The notes under the pieces are model-generated. The model did no database searches and was not told the DNA's origin. It saw only the letters and a program-made list of their open reading frames with translations. The position numbers and the translations under genes were made by a program. A stretch of 64,000 nt of DNA, taken from contig NZ_UGQM01000001.1 of the NCBI RefSeq assembly GCF_900454025.1, positions 4,650,001 to 4,714,000 on the forward strand. Direction: 5' to 3'. Each line of letters starts with the position of its first letter. Positions within the stretch are counted from its first letter, which is position 1. Positions 1 through 9,851 of the stretch are shown piece after piece. This DNA is from Mycolicibacterium gilvum. GTDB lineage: Bacteria > Actinomycetota > Actinomycetes > Mycobacteriales > Mycobacteriaceae.

Positions 1-50
1 GCGACGGGCCCTATAGTTCCAGGTCTAGTAGACCCATCCGACCGACGGGC

Positions 51-485
51 ATGCAAAACGAGATGATCGAGCGTCCCACCGCCCGCTACGGCAGGCAGAC
101 GATGTCCCGGCGCACCCGGCGATGGATCGCCGCCGGCCTGACCGCACTCGTGGTGGTCATCGGTGTCGCCGTCGCCGCCGTGGCCTTCAGCCGATTCGGC
201 TCCAGTGACGTCAAGGGCGAGATGGCCGGCTACGAGCTCGTCGACCCCCACACCGTCGACGTGACCATCAGCGTCACCCGCGATGACCCGTCCCGGCCCG
301 CGGTCTGCATCGTGCGCGCGCGCAGCAGAGACGGCGACGAGACGGGGCGCCGCGAACTGCTCGTGCCACCCTCGTCCGAGACGACGGTGCAGGTCAGGAC
401 CACTGTGAAGTCGAGCAGGCCCGCGGTGATCGGCGACATCTACGGTTGCGGGATCGACGTGCCGGACTATCTGGTCACCGGCTGA
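51..485 (+). CDS. DUF4307 membrane-anchored protein (Rv1081c family)
   Basis: A 144-residue protein with a basic N-terminus, one transmembrane helix at about residues 26-48 and a small extracytoplasmic domain rich in Asp, Arg and Thr. It ends with a Cys-Gly-Ile-Asp-Val stretch. Sequence style and position next to greA match the mycobacterial DUF4307 family (Rv1081c), which has no established function. An in-frame ATG lies at 63 (MIERPTARYGRQ); the family usually begins just before the ARYGRQ segment, so 63 is as likely as 51. It precedes greA in the same direction after about 220 nt, so greA probably has its own promoter. Confidence 0.8.
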   Translation: MQNEMIERPTARYGRQTMSRRTRRWIAAGLTALVVVIGVAVAAVAFSRFGSSDVKGEMAGYELVDPHTVDVTISVTRDDPSRPAVCIVRARSRDGDETGRRELLVPPSSETTVQVRTTVKSSRPAVIGDIYGCGIDVPDYLVTG

Positions 486-708
486 CGGGCAAACGCCGGG
501 CGACGATTCGCCTGCGAAATCGTGAGATCCGGGTGGACCCCCGGTGCTATGCTCGATCGATACACGGTTCCTGCTGGGGCCGTGTATTGCTGCATTTTGG
601 AGCTCAGCAACGACGCTCGACTGCGGCGGTACACCGTTTGTGACCCCGGCCCGTGGCGAGATCGCGACAATGCGACACAGCGCGAAGCAACAACGACAGG
701 AGCGCGAC

Positions 709-1203
709 ATGACTGACACCCAGGTCACCTGGCTCACCGAAGAGGCCTACGACCGGCTCAAGGCGGAGCTCGACCAGCTGATCGCCAACCGTCCAGTCAT
801 CGCCGCCGAGATCAACGACCGCCGCGAAGAGGGCGATCTGCGGGAGAACGGTGGCTACCACGCCGCCCGTGAGCAGCAGGGACAGGAAGAGGCCCGCATC
901 CGGCAGCTGCAGGAGCTGCTCAACGACGCCAAGGTCGGCGAGGCACCCAAGCAGTCCGGAATCGCGCTGCCCGGATCCGTCGTGAAGGTCTACTACGACG
1001 ACGACGAGAACGACACCGAGACCTTCCTGATCGGGACCCGCGAGCAGGGCGTCAACGACGGCAAGCTCGAGGTCTACTCCCCGAACTCCCCGCTCGGCGG
1101 CGCCCTGATCGACGCGAAGGTCGGCGAGTCCCGCTCCTACACCGTGCCCAGCGGAAACACCGTCAAGGTCACCCTGGTCAGCGCGGAGCCCTGGCACGGC
1201 TGA
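709..1203 (+). CDS. greA: Transcription elongation factor GreA
   Basis: GreA enters the RNA polymerase secondary channel and stimulates cleavage of backtracked transcripts. The 164 residues equal the normal family length. An N-terminal coiled coil (about 10-80) carries the acidic tip, with Asp43 and Glu46 in the [17 protein letters not shown] segment matching the catalytic pair of E. coli GreA. The FKBP-like C-terminal domain follows. The start at 709 is chosen because ACAGGAG lies just upstream and it gives the canonical N-terminus; the longer frame back to 544 is not conserved-looking. A TATGCT box at 548-553 is a candidate -10 element for its promoter. Confidence 0.97.
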   Translation: MTDTQVTWLTEEAYDRLKAELDQLIANRPVIAAEINDRREEGDLRENGGYHAAREQQGQEEARIRQLQELLNDAKVGEAPKQSGIALPGSVVKVYYDDDENDTETFLIGTREQGVNDGKLEVYSPNSPLGGALIDAKVGESRSYTVPSGNTVKVTLVSAEPWHG

Positions 1204-1240
1204 TGCGAGCCGCCCGGTGAGAGCGGGTTAGTCTCGGCCC

Positions 1241-1912
1241 ATGGCCCAGATCGCAGAGGACCTGTTTCTGCTGCTGCTGGACAACGCGTCGGCCCAGCCC
1301 GCGCTCGACGGTGCGCGCCGCGGCCACGTGCTGGCCGCCGCGTCGTTGCTCGATCTCGCCCTCGACTGCCGTGTCCGTCCGGCCGTCGACGGTGAACGGG
1401 CGCCGGCCGGCAGGCTGGTGGCCCTCGACACCGAGGGCCCTGTCGACCCCGTCGCGGCGCCTGCGCTGGCGATGCTGCAGAGCAGGCCGCTGCGACCCGG
1501 CACGGCGATCAAGAAGCTCGGCAGACACACCGAGGAGCGTCTGATCGCCCACCTGGAGCAGACCGGTCAGATCCGTCGCACCGTCGAGTCGACGCGGCGG
1601 TTCGGCAAGACCGTCTCGTATCCGCTCACCGGTCGCGGCCGAGTCGGCCCTGCGCGGCAAGCTCTGACGTCGGCGCTGTTCGAGGGCGCGTCGCCGGCGC
1701 CGGCGACGGCGGCCGTCATCACCGTGCTGCACGCCGTCGACGGGCTCGGCGCACTGCTGAGCCTCAACGACCGCGGCTGGCGCTGGGTCCATGCCCGCGC
1801 CGGTGAGATCGCCGGCGGCAGTTGGGTGGACGAGTCGCCGTCGGCACTGCCCGAGGTGAACCTGGCGGTCACCGCGGCGACGGTGCGCCAGGCACTCGCG
1901 CAATTGACCTAG
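1241..1912 (+). CDS. GPP34 (GOLPH3/Vps74-like) phosphoprotein-family protein
   Basis: A 223-residue protein of the GPP34 fold. It has the typical opening MAQIAEDLFLLLLD, an all-helical hydrophobic N-terminal part and alternating helices to the end. Eukaryotic members bind phosphatidylinositol 4-phosphate; the function of actinobacterial members is not established, so only the family is claimed. Start: TAGTCT (1229-1234) lies exactly 6 nt before the ATG, as expected of a leaderless transcript. Its stop codon interlocks with that of the convergent metB in the tetranucleotide CTAG at 1909-1912. Confidence 0.82.
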   Translation: MAQIAEDLFLLLLDNASAQPALDGARRGHVLAAASLLDLALDCRVRPAVDGERAPAGRLVALDTEGPVDPVAAPALAMLQSRPLRPGTAIKKLGRHTEERLIAHLEQTGQIRRTVESTRRFGKTVSYPLTGRGRVGPARQALTSALFEGASPAPATAAVITVLHAVDGLGALLSLNDRGWRWVHARAGEIAGGSWVDESPSALPEVNLAVTAATVRQALAQLT

Positions 1913-3081
1913 CCGAGCGCCTGTTCCACGTCGCCGACGAGATCGGCCACGTCCTCGATCCCGACCGACAGCCGCACCAGGTCGTCGGGCACCTCCAGTT
2001 GCGAACCCGCCGTGGAGGCGTGCGTCATCGCACCCGGATACTCGATCAGCGACTCCACGCCGCCCAACGACTCGGCGAGAATGAAAATCTCTGTGCGCGC
2101 ACAGAAGTCGCGTGCGGCCTGCGGTCCGCCGGCGAGCCGCACCGAGATCATCCCGCCGAAACCGCTCATCTGCCGCGCCGCGACCTCGTGCCCCGGATGC
2201 GACGGCAGCCCCGGGTACAGCACGGTGTCGACCGCGGGGTGTCCGTCGAGGAACTCCGCGACGGCAGTGGCGTTTTCGCTGTGCCGCTGCATCCGCAACG
2301 GCAGCGTCTTGAGCCCGCGGATCGTCAGGTACGCGTCGAACGGTCCCGGCACGGCACCGGCGCCGTTCTGCAGGAACGCGAACGCGTCGTCGAGTGCCTC
2401 GTCGTTGGTCAGCACCGCTCCCCCGACCACATCGGAGTGTCCGCCGATGTACTTCGTCGTCGAGTGCAGCACGATATCGGCCCCCAGCGCGAGCGGCTGC
2501 TGAAGTGCCGGCGAGGCGAAGGTGTTGTCCACCAACACTTTCACGTCCTTCTCGGCGCCCAGCGCCGAGATCGCCGCGATGTCGGCGATCGACAGCAGCG
2601 GGTTGGTCGGGGTCTCGATCCAGACGAGTCGCGTGCGGTCGGTGATCGCGGCGCGCACCCGGTCGAGATCCGACAGCGCGACGGCGGTGTAGCTGATACC
2701 CCACAGGCTGAAGACCTTGTCGATCAGCCGGAACGTGCCGCCGTAGGCGTCGTCGGGGATCACGATGTGATCGCCCGGCCGCAGCACCGCACGCAGCACG
2801 CAATCGGTGGCGGCCATCCCTGAGGAGAACGCACGCCCATAGGAGGCGCCCTCCATCGCGGCCAGCGCCGACTCCAGGACGGACCGGGTCGGGTTCCCGG
2901 TGCGGGCGTACTCGAACCCGCCGCGCAGCCCGCCGACACCGTCCTGGGCGAACGTGGAGCTCGCATAGATCGGCGGATTGACCACACCGGTGGCCGGATC
3001 GGGCCGGTAACCGGCATGAATGGCCTTGGTCGCGGGTCCGTAAGCCCGGTACCGGTCTGCGTTACTGCGCTGCTCACCCAT
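1909..3081 (-). CDS. metB: Cystathionine gamma-synthase/lyase (Cys/Met metabolism PLP enzyme)
   Basis: A fold-type I PLP enzyme of 390 residues that makes or cleaves cystathionine in transsulfuration. Visible signatures are the YAR-TGNPTR cofactor phosphate-binding segment (58-66), SSGMAA (86-91), VDNT with Asp185, and the Schiff-base lysine Lys210 in STTKYIGGHSD. Length and motifs match mycobacterial MetB. The start has TAGCCT seven bases before the ATG, pointing to a leaderless mRNA. cbs lies upstream on the same strand, so the two steps of reverse transsulfuration (homocysteine to cysteine) are encoded together. Synthase and lyase activities cannot be separated from sequence alone. Confidence 0.94.
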   Translation of the reverse strand: MGEQRSNADRYRAYGPATKAIHAGYRPDPATGVVNPPIYASSTFAQDGVGGLRGGFEYARTGNPTRSVLESALAAMEGASYGRAFSSGMAATDCVLRAVLRPGDHIVIPDDAYGGTFRLIDKVFSLWGISYTAVALSDLDRVRAAITDRTRLVWIETPTNPLLSIADIAAISALGAEKDVKVLVDNTFASPALQQPLALGADIVLHSTTKYIGGHSDVVGGAVLTNDEALDDAFAFLQNGAGAVPGPFDAYLTIRGLKTLPLRMQRHSENATAVAEFLDGHPAVDTVLYPGLPSHPGHEVAARQMSGFGGMISVRLAGGPQAARDFCARTEIFILAESLGGVESLIEYPGAMTHASTAGSQLEVPDDLVRLSVGIEDVADLVGDVEQALG

Positions 3082-3105
3082 AACCGCCAGGCTAACCCTG
3101 CCGGT

Positions 3106-3609
3106 TCACCGCCGGGTGCCCAGGACCGTCCCCTGCACCGGTACGCAGACGGTGCCCATCAGCTTGTCGGCCAGGGTCTGGCGGCGGCGGTCCCACAACG
3201 GGAACAGGAACCCGATGCCCAACGGCACGGCGTCGACGACATGCACGAGCAGCCGCAGCATGGATCTGCCGAATCCGACTGCCTGCCAGGTCTTCTCGTC
3301 GACCATCCGGAAGCCCATGACCGATTTGCCGATACTGGCGCCGCGACGTCCCTGCCGGAGACCGAGGTTCCAGCAGAGGTACGCGACGGTCAGGAACACC
3401 ATCAGCACACCGACGACATCGCCGGCCGGCGACCCGATCGCGGTGCACGCGACGCCGCCGTTGTCGTAGGTCACGCATTCGGTCGAGGCGGCGCCGATCG
3501 CCACCGACTCCCAGATCCCCCACCCGAGCATCACCGGGACCGCGTCGAGAATCCCCGCCGCGACCCTCCTCGTCCAGGACGTGTGCGGATTCCGTGCCGC
3601 CGTCCTCAC
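3106..3609 (-). CDS. RDD-family membrane protein (Pra C-terminal-like)
   Basis: A 167-residue RDD-domain protein with Arg-Arg and Asp in the first helix (TRRVAAGILDAVP), a second helix near WNLGLRQG, the conserved SIGKSVMGFRMV turn and the closing WDRRRQTLADKLMGTVCVPV. This closely resembles the C-terminal half of the M. tuberculosis proline-rich antigen Pra (Rv1078) but lacks its proline-rich head. The GTG start at 3609 is preferred because AGAGGA sits about 7 nt upstream; a longer frame to 3660 would run through a strong hairpin. RDD proteins have been linked to ion transport in some bacteria, but no substrate can be assigned here. Confidence 0.85.
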   Translation of the reverse strand: MRTAARNPHTSWTRRVAAGILDAVPVMLGWGIWESVAIGAASTECVTYDNGGVACTAIGSPAGDVVGVLMVFLTVAYLCWNLGLRQGRRGASIGKSVMGFRMVDEKTWQAVGFGRSMLRLLVHVVDAVPLGIGFLFPLWDRRRQTLADKLMGTVCVPVQGTVLGTRR

Positions 3610-3632
3610 GAAAGTTCCTCTCGTCCAACGCA

Positions 3633-3668
3633 ATGTCGGCGTGCCCGGGGGCCCGGGCACGCCGACAT
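3633..3668. terminator. Perfect 17-bp hairpin between pra-like genes
   Basis: The arms run 3633-3649 and 3652-3668 and are perfectly complementary (ATGTCGGCGTGCCCGGG and its reverse complement) with only two bases between them. It lies just after the stop of the proline-rich gene and just before the start of the RDD gene, both read leftward. No U-run follows, which is common for mycobacterial hairpin terminators. It could terminate the upstream gene or uncouple expression of the two. Confidence 0.65.
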
Positions 3669-3684
3669 CGGTGATGCTGAACCT

Positions 3685-4695
3685 CTACGGGGTGGCAGGA
3701 GCGACGTACCCGCCGGTCAACGTGCGGTACGCGTAGACCATGTAGAGCACCGCCAGGGGCACCGTCACGATCAGGCCGATGTAGCAGACGAACGACCCGA
3801 CCGAGATCAGCACGTTGAAGATCAGCCAGGTGAGGAACACCTGCAGGAAATTGGCTTTGGCGACGGCGATACTCGCCTTGATGCCGTCGATCGCCGACAG
3901 GTTGCGGTCGACGATGAAGACCGTGGTGAACAACGCGAAGATCGACACGATCAGGCCCGGCACGATGCACAGCACGTAACCGATCGACGTCGCGATGCCG
4001 ACGATCAGCGACGCGATGACCACCGCCCCGATGTTGCGCGGTTTGAAGAACGATCCGAACTCGACCTGCTGGCCGTTGGCGATGTCGAGCACACCGGCCA
4101 TGTAGGCGGCCGAGATCGCCCCTCCCACAACGAAAAGCATGATGAGACCGAGGAACAGGATGATCGTCGCGGCCGGCCCCATGTCCAGCGACATGCCGGC
4201 GCCGTCCGCTCCCGAGTAGGACGTGTAGTCCGCCGGGAACAGGCTCGCGAGACCGAAGATGACCGCGCCGAGCACACCGATGACGAGGGCGTAGACAAGG
4301 GTCGGGACGATCAGCGGTACCGCGTTCTTGCTGAACTTGTTGAACGACCAGCTGAACGCGGCGCCGATGTCCAGCGACGGTGGACCGCCGACGGGCGGGT
4401 AGCCCTGCCCCGGCGGCGGGTAGCCACCGCCGAATCCGGCCGGCGGCATGCCGTATCCGCCGGGAGGCGGCGGGTAGCCTCCCTGGCCCGGAGGAGGCGG
4501 GTAACCGCCGGGCCCCGGGGGCGGCGGGTAGGCACCGCCGGGCGGGGGCTGCTGATATCCCCCCGCAGGCGGCGGGGGCGGGTAGCCGCACTCGGACGGC
4601 GGCGGGGGCGGGTAGCCGCCCTCGGACGGCGGCGGAGGCGGGTAGCCGCCCTGCGGCGGAGGCGGATAGCCGCCGGGGGGTGGATTCTCAGTCAT
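3685..4695 (-). CDS. Proline-rich N-terminus, polytopic membrane protein (Pra-like head)
   Basis: A 336-residue protein. Residues 1 to about 105 are a low-complexity cytoplasmic head built from GGYPPPPP-type repeats like the head of mycobacterial Pra. From about 110 to the end are five or six hydrophobic helices with a conserved-looking segment around CIVPGLIVSIFALFTTVFIV followed by DGIKAS, a pattern seen in bacterial membrane proteins of unknown function. Start: CAGGAG lies 6-7 nt before ATG. In M. tuberculosis the proline repeats and the RDD domain are one protein (Rv1078); here they sit on two adjacent genes. No catalytic motif is visible. Confidence 0.82.
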   Translation of the reverse strand: MTENPPPGGYPPPPQGGYPPPPPSEGGYPPPPPSECGYPPPPPAGGYQQPPPGGAYPPPPGPGGYPPPPGQGGYPPPPGGYGMPPAGFGGGYPPPGQGYPPVGGPPSLDIGAAFSWSFNKFSKNAVPLIVPTLVYALVIGVLGAVIFGLASLFPADYTSYSGADGAGMSLDMGPAATIILFLGLIMLFVVGGAISAAYMAGVLDIANGQQVEFGSFFKPRNIGAVVIASLIVGIATSIGYVLCIVPGLIVSIFALFTTVFIVDRNLSAIDGIKASIAVAKANFLQVFLTWLIFNVLISVGSFVCYIGLIVTVPLAVLYMVYAYRTLTGGYVAPATP

Positions 4696-4924
4696 CGATA
4701 TCTCCTGATCTCGATCGCGGTCACAGCGGTACGACTGCCGCCATTATCTTGTCTGCAATGGCCGGACGCTGGGTGTCTCCCTCGACGGCGATGTCGGCGT
4801 GTCGGCAGGGACCGGTCGACGACCGACGCCCTTCGGTCGCACCGAACCGGGAGACGAGCGAGCCCACCTTATCCGAGGCGGGACCCCGAACTGGGCTTTC
4901 GCGGCATAATGACCGCACGGGCGG

Positions 4925-6319
<1,395 letters not shown>

Positions 6320-6348
6320 GGGTCCATCGTGTCAGGCCCCGCGGGCAG

Positions 6349-7419
6349 CTACCAGGTGGCCTCTCGGATGTACTCGCCGATCTGCTTGATCGAGCGGCTC
6401 GCCTCCGGAACCATCGGCGCCCCGAGCTGGAAGACGTGCATCTGGCCGGGCCAGATGCGGACCTCGACGGGAACACCCGATGCGGCGAGCAGACGCGCGG
6501 CCTTACGGGCGTCACTGAGCAGCACCTCGGAGCCGGACACGTGGATCAGCGTGCGGGGCAGGCCGGGTTCGATGTGGTCGAGCGGCTCGTAGACCTCCTC
6601 CGGCGCGCCGTTGACCATGCGGCGGGACGCGGCCTCCTCGATGAGCTCGACGAGAGCGTGGAAAGCCTTGGGCGGGAACATCGAGTCGGTGCGGACGTTC
6701 GGGTGGTCCGCGCGCGCCTCGTTGTCGATCTCGAACAACGGGGACATCGTCACGACAGCGGCCGGCGTCTCCCCGACGTAACCGTTGATGCCTTCGGCCT
6801 GCAGCTTCTCGGCGAGCGCCAGCGCGAGGTAGCCGCCGGCCGAATCGCCGGCCAGCACGATCTGCTCGGGCTCATAACCGGTTTCGCGCAGCCACTTGTA
6901 GGCGTCGTAGCAGTCGTCGAGCGCCGTGCCCACGGAGTGCTTGGGGATCATCCGGTAGTTCACCACCAGCGCGGGCGCGTCGGCGCACCTCGACAGCGCG
7001 GTGACGAGGCGGCCGTGGGTGTTCACGCCACACGTCAGGAACGCCCCGCCGTGCAGGTACAGGATGACGGTGCGGTTTCCGTCGGCCGGCAGCACACCGG
7101 CGGCGCGAACGAGCTGCGCGGTGCAGTGCGGGAGTTTGATCGTCGCCCGCACGGTGCCGGGCGCGGGTTTGAGGACACGCGCGGCGAAGTCGACCAATCC
7201 CCACGGCCACGGGAGCTTGGGTGCGTAGCTACCGACGGTCAGGAACGGTTTGATGGTGGCCATCGCGGCCAGCCCGAGCACGCGGCCGGCAACGCTCGGC
7301 CCGTCTTCGACGACCTCGACCGGCGCCCCGTCAGAGACCGGGAATCGCCGCTGCTTACGGCCCCGAGCTGCGTTGATCGCAACATGAGGAGTCGCTGGGA
7401 CCTTGCTGGGTGCCGTCAT
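6349..7419 (-). CDS. lipU: Alpha/beta-hydrolase esterase, HSL family (LipU)
   Basis: A 356-residue carboxylesterase of the hormone-sensitive-lipase family. The oxyanion motif HGG is at about 123-125 (LYLHGGAFLTCG), the nucleophile Ser193 is in GDSAGG, and the C-terminal Asp and His candidates lie in the ISGSEVLLSDA and GQMHVF segments. No signal peptide is seen. The ATG at 7419 is preferred to the GTG at 7428 because AGGAAG is then correctly spaced. It stands upstream of cbs as in M. tuberculosis and is divergent from the GDSL esterase across a 190-nt AT-richer spacer. Confidence 0.9.
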   Translation of the reverse strand: MTAPSKVPATPHVAINAARGRKQRRFPVSDGAPVEVVEDGPSVAGRVLGLAAMATIKPFLTVGSYAPKLPWPWGLVDFAARVLKPAPGTVRATIKLPHCTAQLVRAAGVLPADGNRTVILYLHGGAFLTCGVNTHGRLVTALSRCADAPALVVNYRMIPKHSVGTALDDCYDAYKWLRETGYEPEQIVLAGDSAGGYLALALAEKLQAEGINGYVGETPAAVVTMSPLFEIDNEARADHPNVRTDSMFPPKAFHALVELIEEAASRRMVNGAPEEVYEPLDHIEPGLPRTLIHVSGSEVLLSDARKAARLLAASGVPVEVRIWPGQMHVFQLGAPMVPEASRSIKQIGEYIREATW

Positions 7420-7498
7420 CGCCACCACTTCCTACGCCAATGTAGAACCGGGATAAGCCGAGTTACTCAGACCATCTCGCAACTTAGCTTCGCACGAG

Positions 7499-7520
7499 TA
7501 ACCATTATCACAATTGGTTA
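7499..7520. promoter_or_regulatory. Candidate operator: inverted repeat TAACCA-N10-TGGTTA
   Basis: The divergent lipU/GDSL spacer is more AT-rich than its surroundings. It contains the exact inverted repeat TAACCA (7499-7504) and TGGTTA (7515-7520), a size suited to a dimeric helix-turn-helix regulator. No regulator gene is adjacent, so the protein is unknown. Confidence 0.35.
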
Positions 7521-7612
7521 AACGCTATTGGTACCGGAGTTGATACCGCACTGTGATCGCCGATCGCCCTCACCGCCCGGATATCGGGACGAATCCGCCC
7601 TAGACTCGCCCT

Positions 7613-8575
7613 GTGGGCATCCCGCGTCGTCGTTCGACGGTCGCCCTGGCGGCCGCAGCCACGCTTGCCTCGACAGGCACGGCGTACGTCGGGGCACGCA
7701 ATCTGCTCACCGGCCAGGCCGATCAGGCCCGCCAGATCATTCCGAAGGCCTGGGACATTCCGCCGCGCGCCGACGGCGTGTACTCGCCGGGAGGCGGACC
7801 CGTCGAGCGTTGGCACCGCGGCGTCCCGTTCGATCTGCACCTGATGATCTTCGGCGACTCCACGGCGACCGGGTACGGCTGCACGGTGGCCGACGAGGTG
7901 CCCGGTGTGCTGATCGCGCGCGGGCTGGCCGAGGAGTCCGGTAAGCGGATCCGCTTGAGCACCAAGGCCATCGTCGGCGCCACCTCGAAGGGCCTGTCGG
8001 GTCAGATCGACGCGATGTACGTCGCGGGCCCGCCGCCGGACGCCGCGGTCATCATGATCGGCGCCAACGACATCACCAAGCCGAACGGCATCGGCCCGTC
8101 GGCGCGTCGGCTCGGCCGGGCGGTACGACGGCTCCGCGGCAGCGACGCCGTCGTCGTCGTCGGCACCTGTCCCGATTTCGGCGTCATCACCGCGATCCCC
8201 CAGCCGCTGCGCTGGGTGGCGCGCAGCCGCGGGCTGCGCCTCGCGCACGCGCAGGCTGCGGCCGTGCGCGCCGCCGGAGGCGTCCCGGTGCCGTTCTCGG
8301 ATCTGTTGGCGCCGCATTTCTACAAGACGCCGGAGCTGCTGTTCTCCCCCGACATGTTCCATCCGTCGGCGGCGGGATACGAGCTGGCGGCCACCCAGTT
8401 GCTGCCCGCGCTCTGCGAGGAGCTCGGCGAGTTCATCACCGGCGAACCGCTGGCCGAGGCGCTGGAGTCGAGGACCGGCGAGGGCACCTCCCTGTTGTCC
8501 CGGGTCAGCGGGCTGACCAGGTTGTGGCGCCGCTCCACCGGGGTCCCCGCGCCGATCGTCGTGGCCGCGGGCTAG
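7613..8575 (+). CDS. SGNH/GDSL-family esterase (Rv1075c family)
   Basis: A 320-residue SGNH hydrolase. Block I is FGDSTATGYG with Ser83, block III is GANDI, and the terminal DxxH is DMFHPSAAGYE. An N-terminal hydrophobic stretch (about 8-28) suggests export or membrane anchoring. The GTG at 7613 is preceded by TAGACT (7601-7606) with exactly six bases between, so the mRNA is probably leaderless. It corresponds to Rv1075c by position and motifs, a family described as GDSL esterases in M. tuberculosis. The natural substrate is not evident. Confidence 0.88.
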   Translation: MGIPRRRSTVALAAAATLASTGTAYVGARNLLTGQADQARQIIPKAWDIPPRADGVYSPGGGPVERWHRGVPFDLHLMIFGDSTATGYGCTVADEVPGVLIARGLAEESGKRIRLSTKAIVGATSKGLSGQIDAMYVAGPPPDAAVIMIGANDITKPNGIGPSARRLGRAVRRLRGSDAVVVVGTCPDFGVITAIPQPLRWVARSRGLRLAHAQAAAVRAAGGVPVPFSDLLAPHFYKTPELLFSPDMFHPSAAGYELAATQLLPALCEELGEFITGEPLAEALESRTGEGTSLLSRVSGLTRLWRRSTGVPAPIVVAAG

Positions 8576-8611
8576 TTTTCTTGCAACACGTTATTGACCC
8601 GAGGAGTCGTC

Positions 8612-9829
8612 ATGCCCGAAGCCGTCATCGTCGCCACCGCACGTTCACCCATCGGCAGGGCCAACAAGGGCTCGCTGGTGTCGATGCGTCCCGACGATCT
8701 CGCCGCCCAGATGGTCCGCGCGGCGCTGGACAAGGTGCCGTCGCTGGACCCGCGCGACATCGACGACCTGATGATGGGCTGCGCGCAGCCCGCCGGTGAG
8801 GCCGGCTACAACATCGCTCGGGCCGTCGCCGTCGAGCTCGGCTACGACTTCCTGCCCGGCACGACCGTGAACCGGTACTGCTCGTCGTCGCTGCAGACCA
8901 CGCGGATGGCGTTCCACGCGATCAAGGCCGGCGAGGGCCACGCGTTCATCTCGGCCGGCGTCGAGACGGTGTCGCGGTTCGGCAAGGGTGCGGCCGACGG
9001 CGCGCCGGACTCGAAGAACCCGATCTTCGCCGACGCGCAGGAGCGGTCGGCCAAGGCGGCCGAGGGTGCCGAGGAATGGCACGATCCGCGCGAGGACGGG
9101 CTGCTGCCCGACGTCTACATCGCGATGGGCCAGACCGCCGAGAACGTCGCGGCGTTCACCGGAATCAGCCGTGAGGACCAGGACCACTGGGGCGTGCGTT
9201 CGCAGAACCGCGCGGAAGAGGCGATCAACAGCGGCTTCTTCGACCGCGAGATCGTGCCGGTGACGCTGCCCGACGGAACCGTGGTGTCCAAGGACGACGG
9301 GCCGCGCGCGGGTACCAGCTACGACAAGATCAGCCAGCTCAAGCCGGTGTTCCGGCCCAACGGCACGATCACCGCCGGCAATGCGTGCCCGCTCAACGAC
9401 GGCGCCGCCGCGGTCGTCATCATGAGCGACACCAAGGCCAAGGAACTCGGCCTGACCCCGCTGGCGCGCATCGTCTCCACGGGTGTGTCGGGCCTGTCGC
9501 CCGAGATCATGGGCCTGGGCCCCATCGAAGCCGTCAAGAAGGCGCTCGCCAACGCGAAGATGAGCATCTCCGACATCGACCTCTACGAGATCAACGAGGC
9601 GTTCGCGGTGCAGGTGCTCGGCTCGGCCCGTGAGCTCGGCATGGACGAGGACAAGCTCAATGTGTCCGGCGGCGCGATCGCGCTGGGTCACCCGTTCGGC
9701 ATGACCGGCGCCCGCATCACCGCGACGCTGCTCAACAACCTCGCCACCCATGACAAGACGTTCGGCATCGAGTCGATGTGCGTCGGCGGCGGGCAGGGCA
9801 TGGCGATGGTCGTGGAGCGGCTCTCCTAA
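8612..9829 (+). CDS. fadA3: Acetyl-CoA acetyltransferase / 3-ketoacyl-CoA thiolase
   Basis: A 405-residue thiolase. The acylated nucleophile is Cys90 in [10 protein letters not shown], the catalytic His is in [10 protein letters not shown] and the second Cys is in CVGGGQGMA near the C-terminus. It should perform the thiolytic step of beta-oxidation or the reverse condensation. The start at 8612 has GAGGAG five bases upstream; an upstream in-frame start at 8594 has no such site. Position between the Rv1075c homologue and the echA genes matches fadA3 (Rv1074c). Chain-length preference cannot be read from the sequence. Confidence 0.93.
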   Translation: MPEAVIVATARSPIGRANKGSLVSMRPDDLAAQMVRAALDKVPSLDPRDIDDLMMGCAQPAGEAGYNIARAVAVELGYDFLPGTTVNRYCSSSLQTTRMAFHAIKAGEGHAFISAGVETVSRFGKGAADGAPDSKNPIFADAQERSAKAAEGAEEWHDPREDGLLPDVYIAMGQTAENVAAFTGISREDQDHWGVRSQNRAEEAINSGFFDREIVPVTLPDGTVVSKDDGPRAGTSYDKISQLKPVFRPNGTITAGNACPLNDGAAAVVIMSDTKAKELGLTPLARIVSTGVSGLSPEIMGLGPIEAVKKALANAKMSISDIDLYEINEAFAVQVLGSARELGMDEDKLNVSGGAIALGHPFGMTGARITATLLNNLATHDKTFGIESMCVGGGQGMAMVVERLS

Positions 9830-9851
9830 CGCGCCCTACAATGCCGTTCCG

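Noticed and set aside
1178..2803. Long minus-strand frame of 541 codons over the GPP34 and metB genes
   Set aside because: It is an Arg-rich shadow of metB in another frame and has no family resemblance.
8582..8595. Possible KstR site TGCAACACGTTATT upstream of fadA3
   Set aside because: The AACnnGTT core is present but the final base of the consensus is T rather than A and the outer bases are not symmetric. It is much weaker than the site at 21645.
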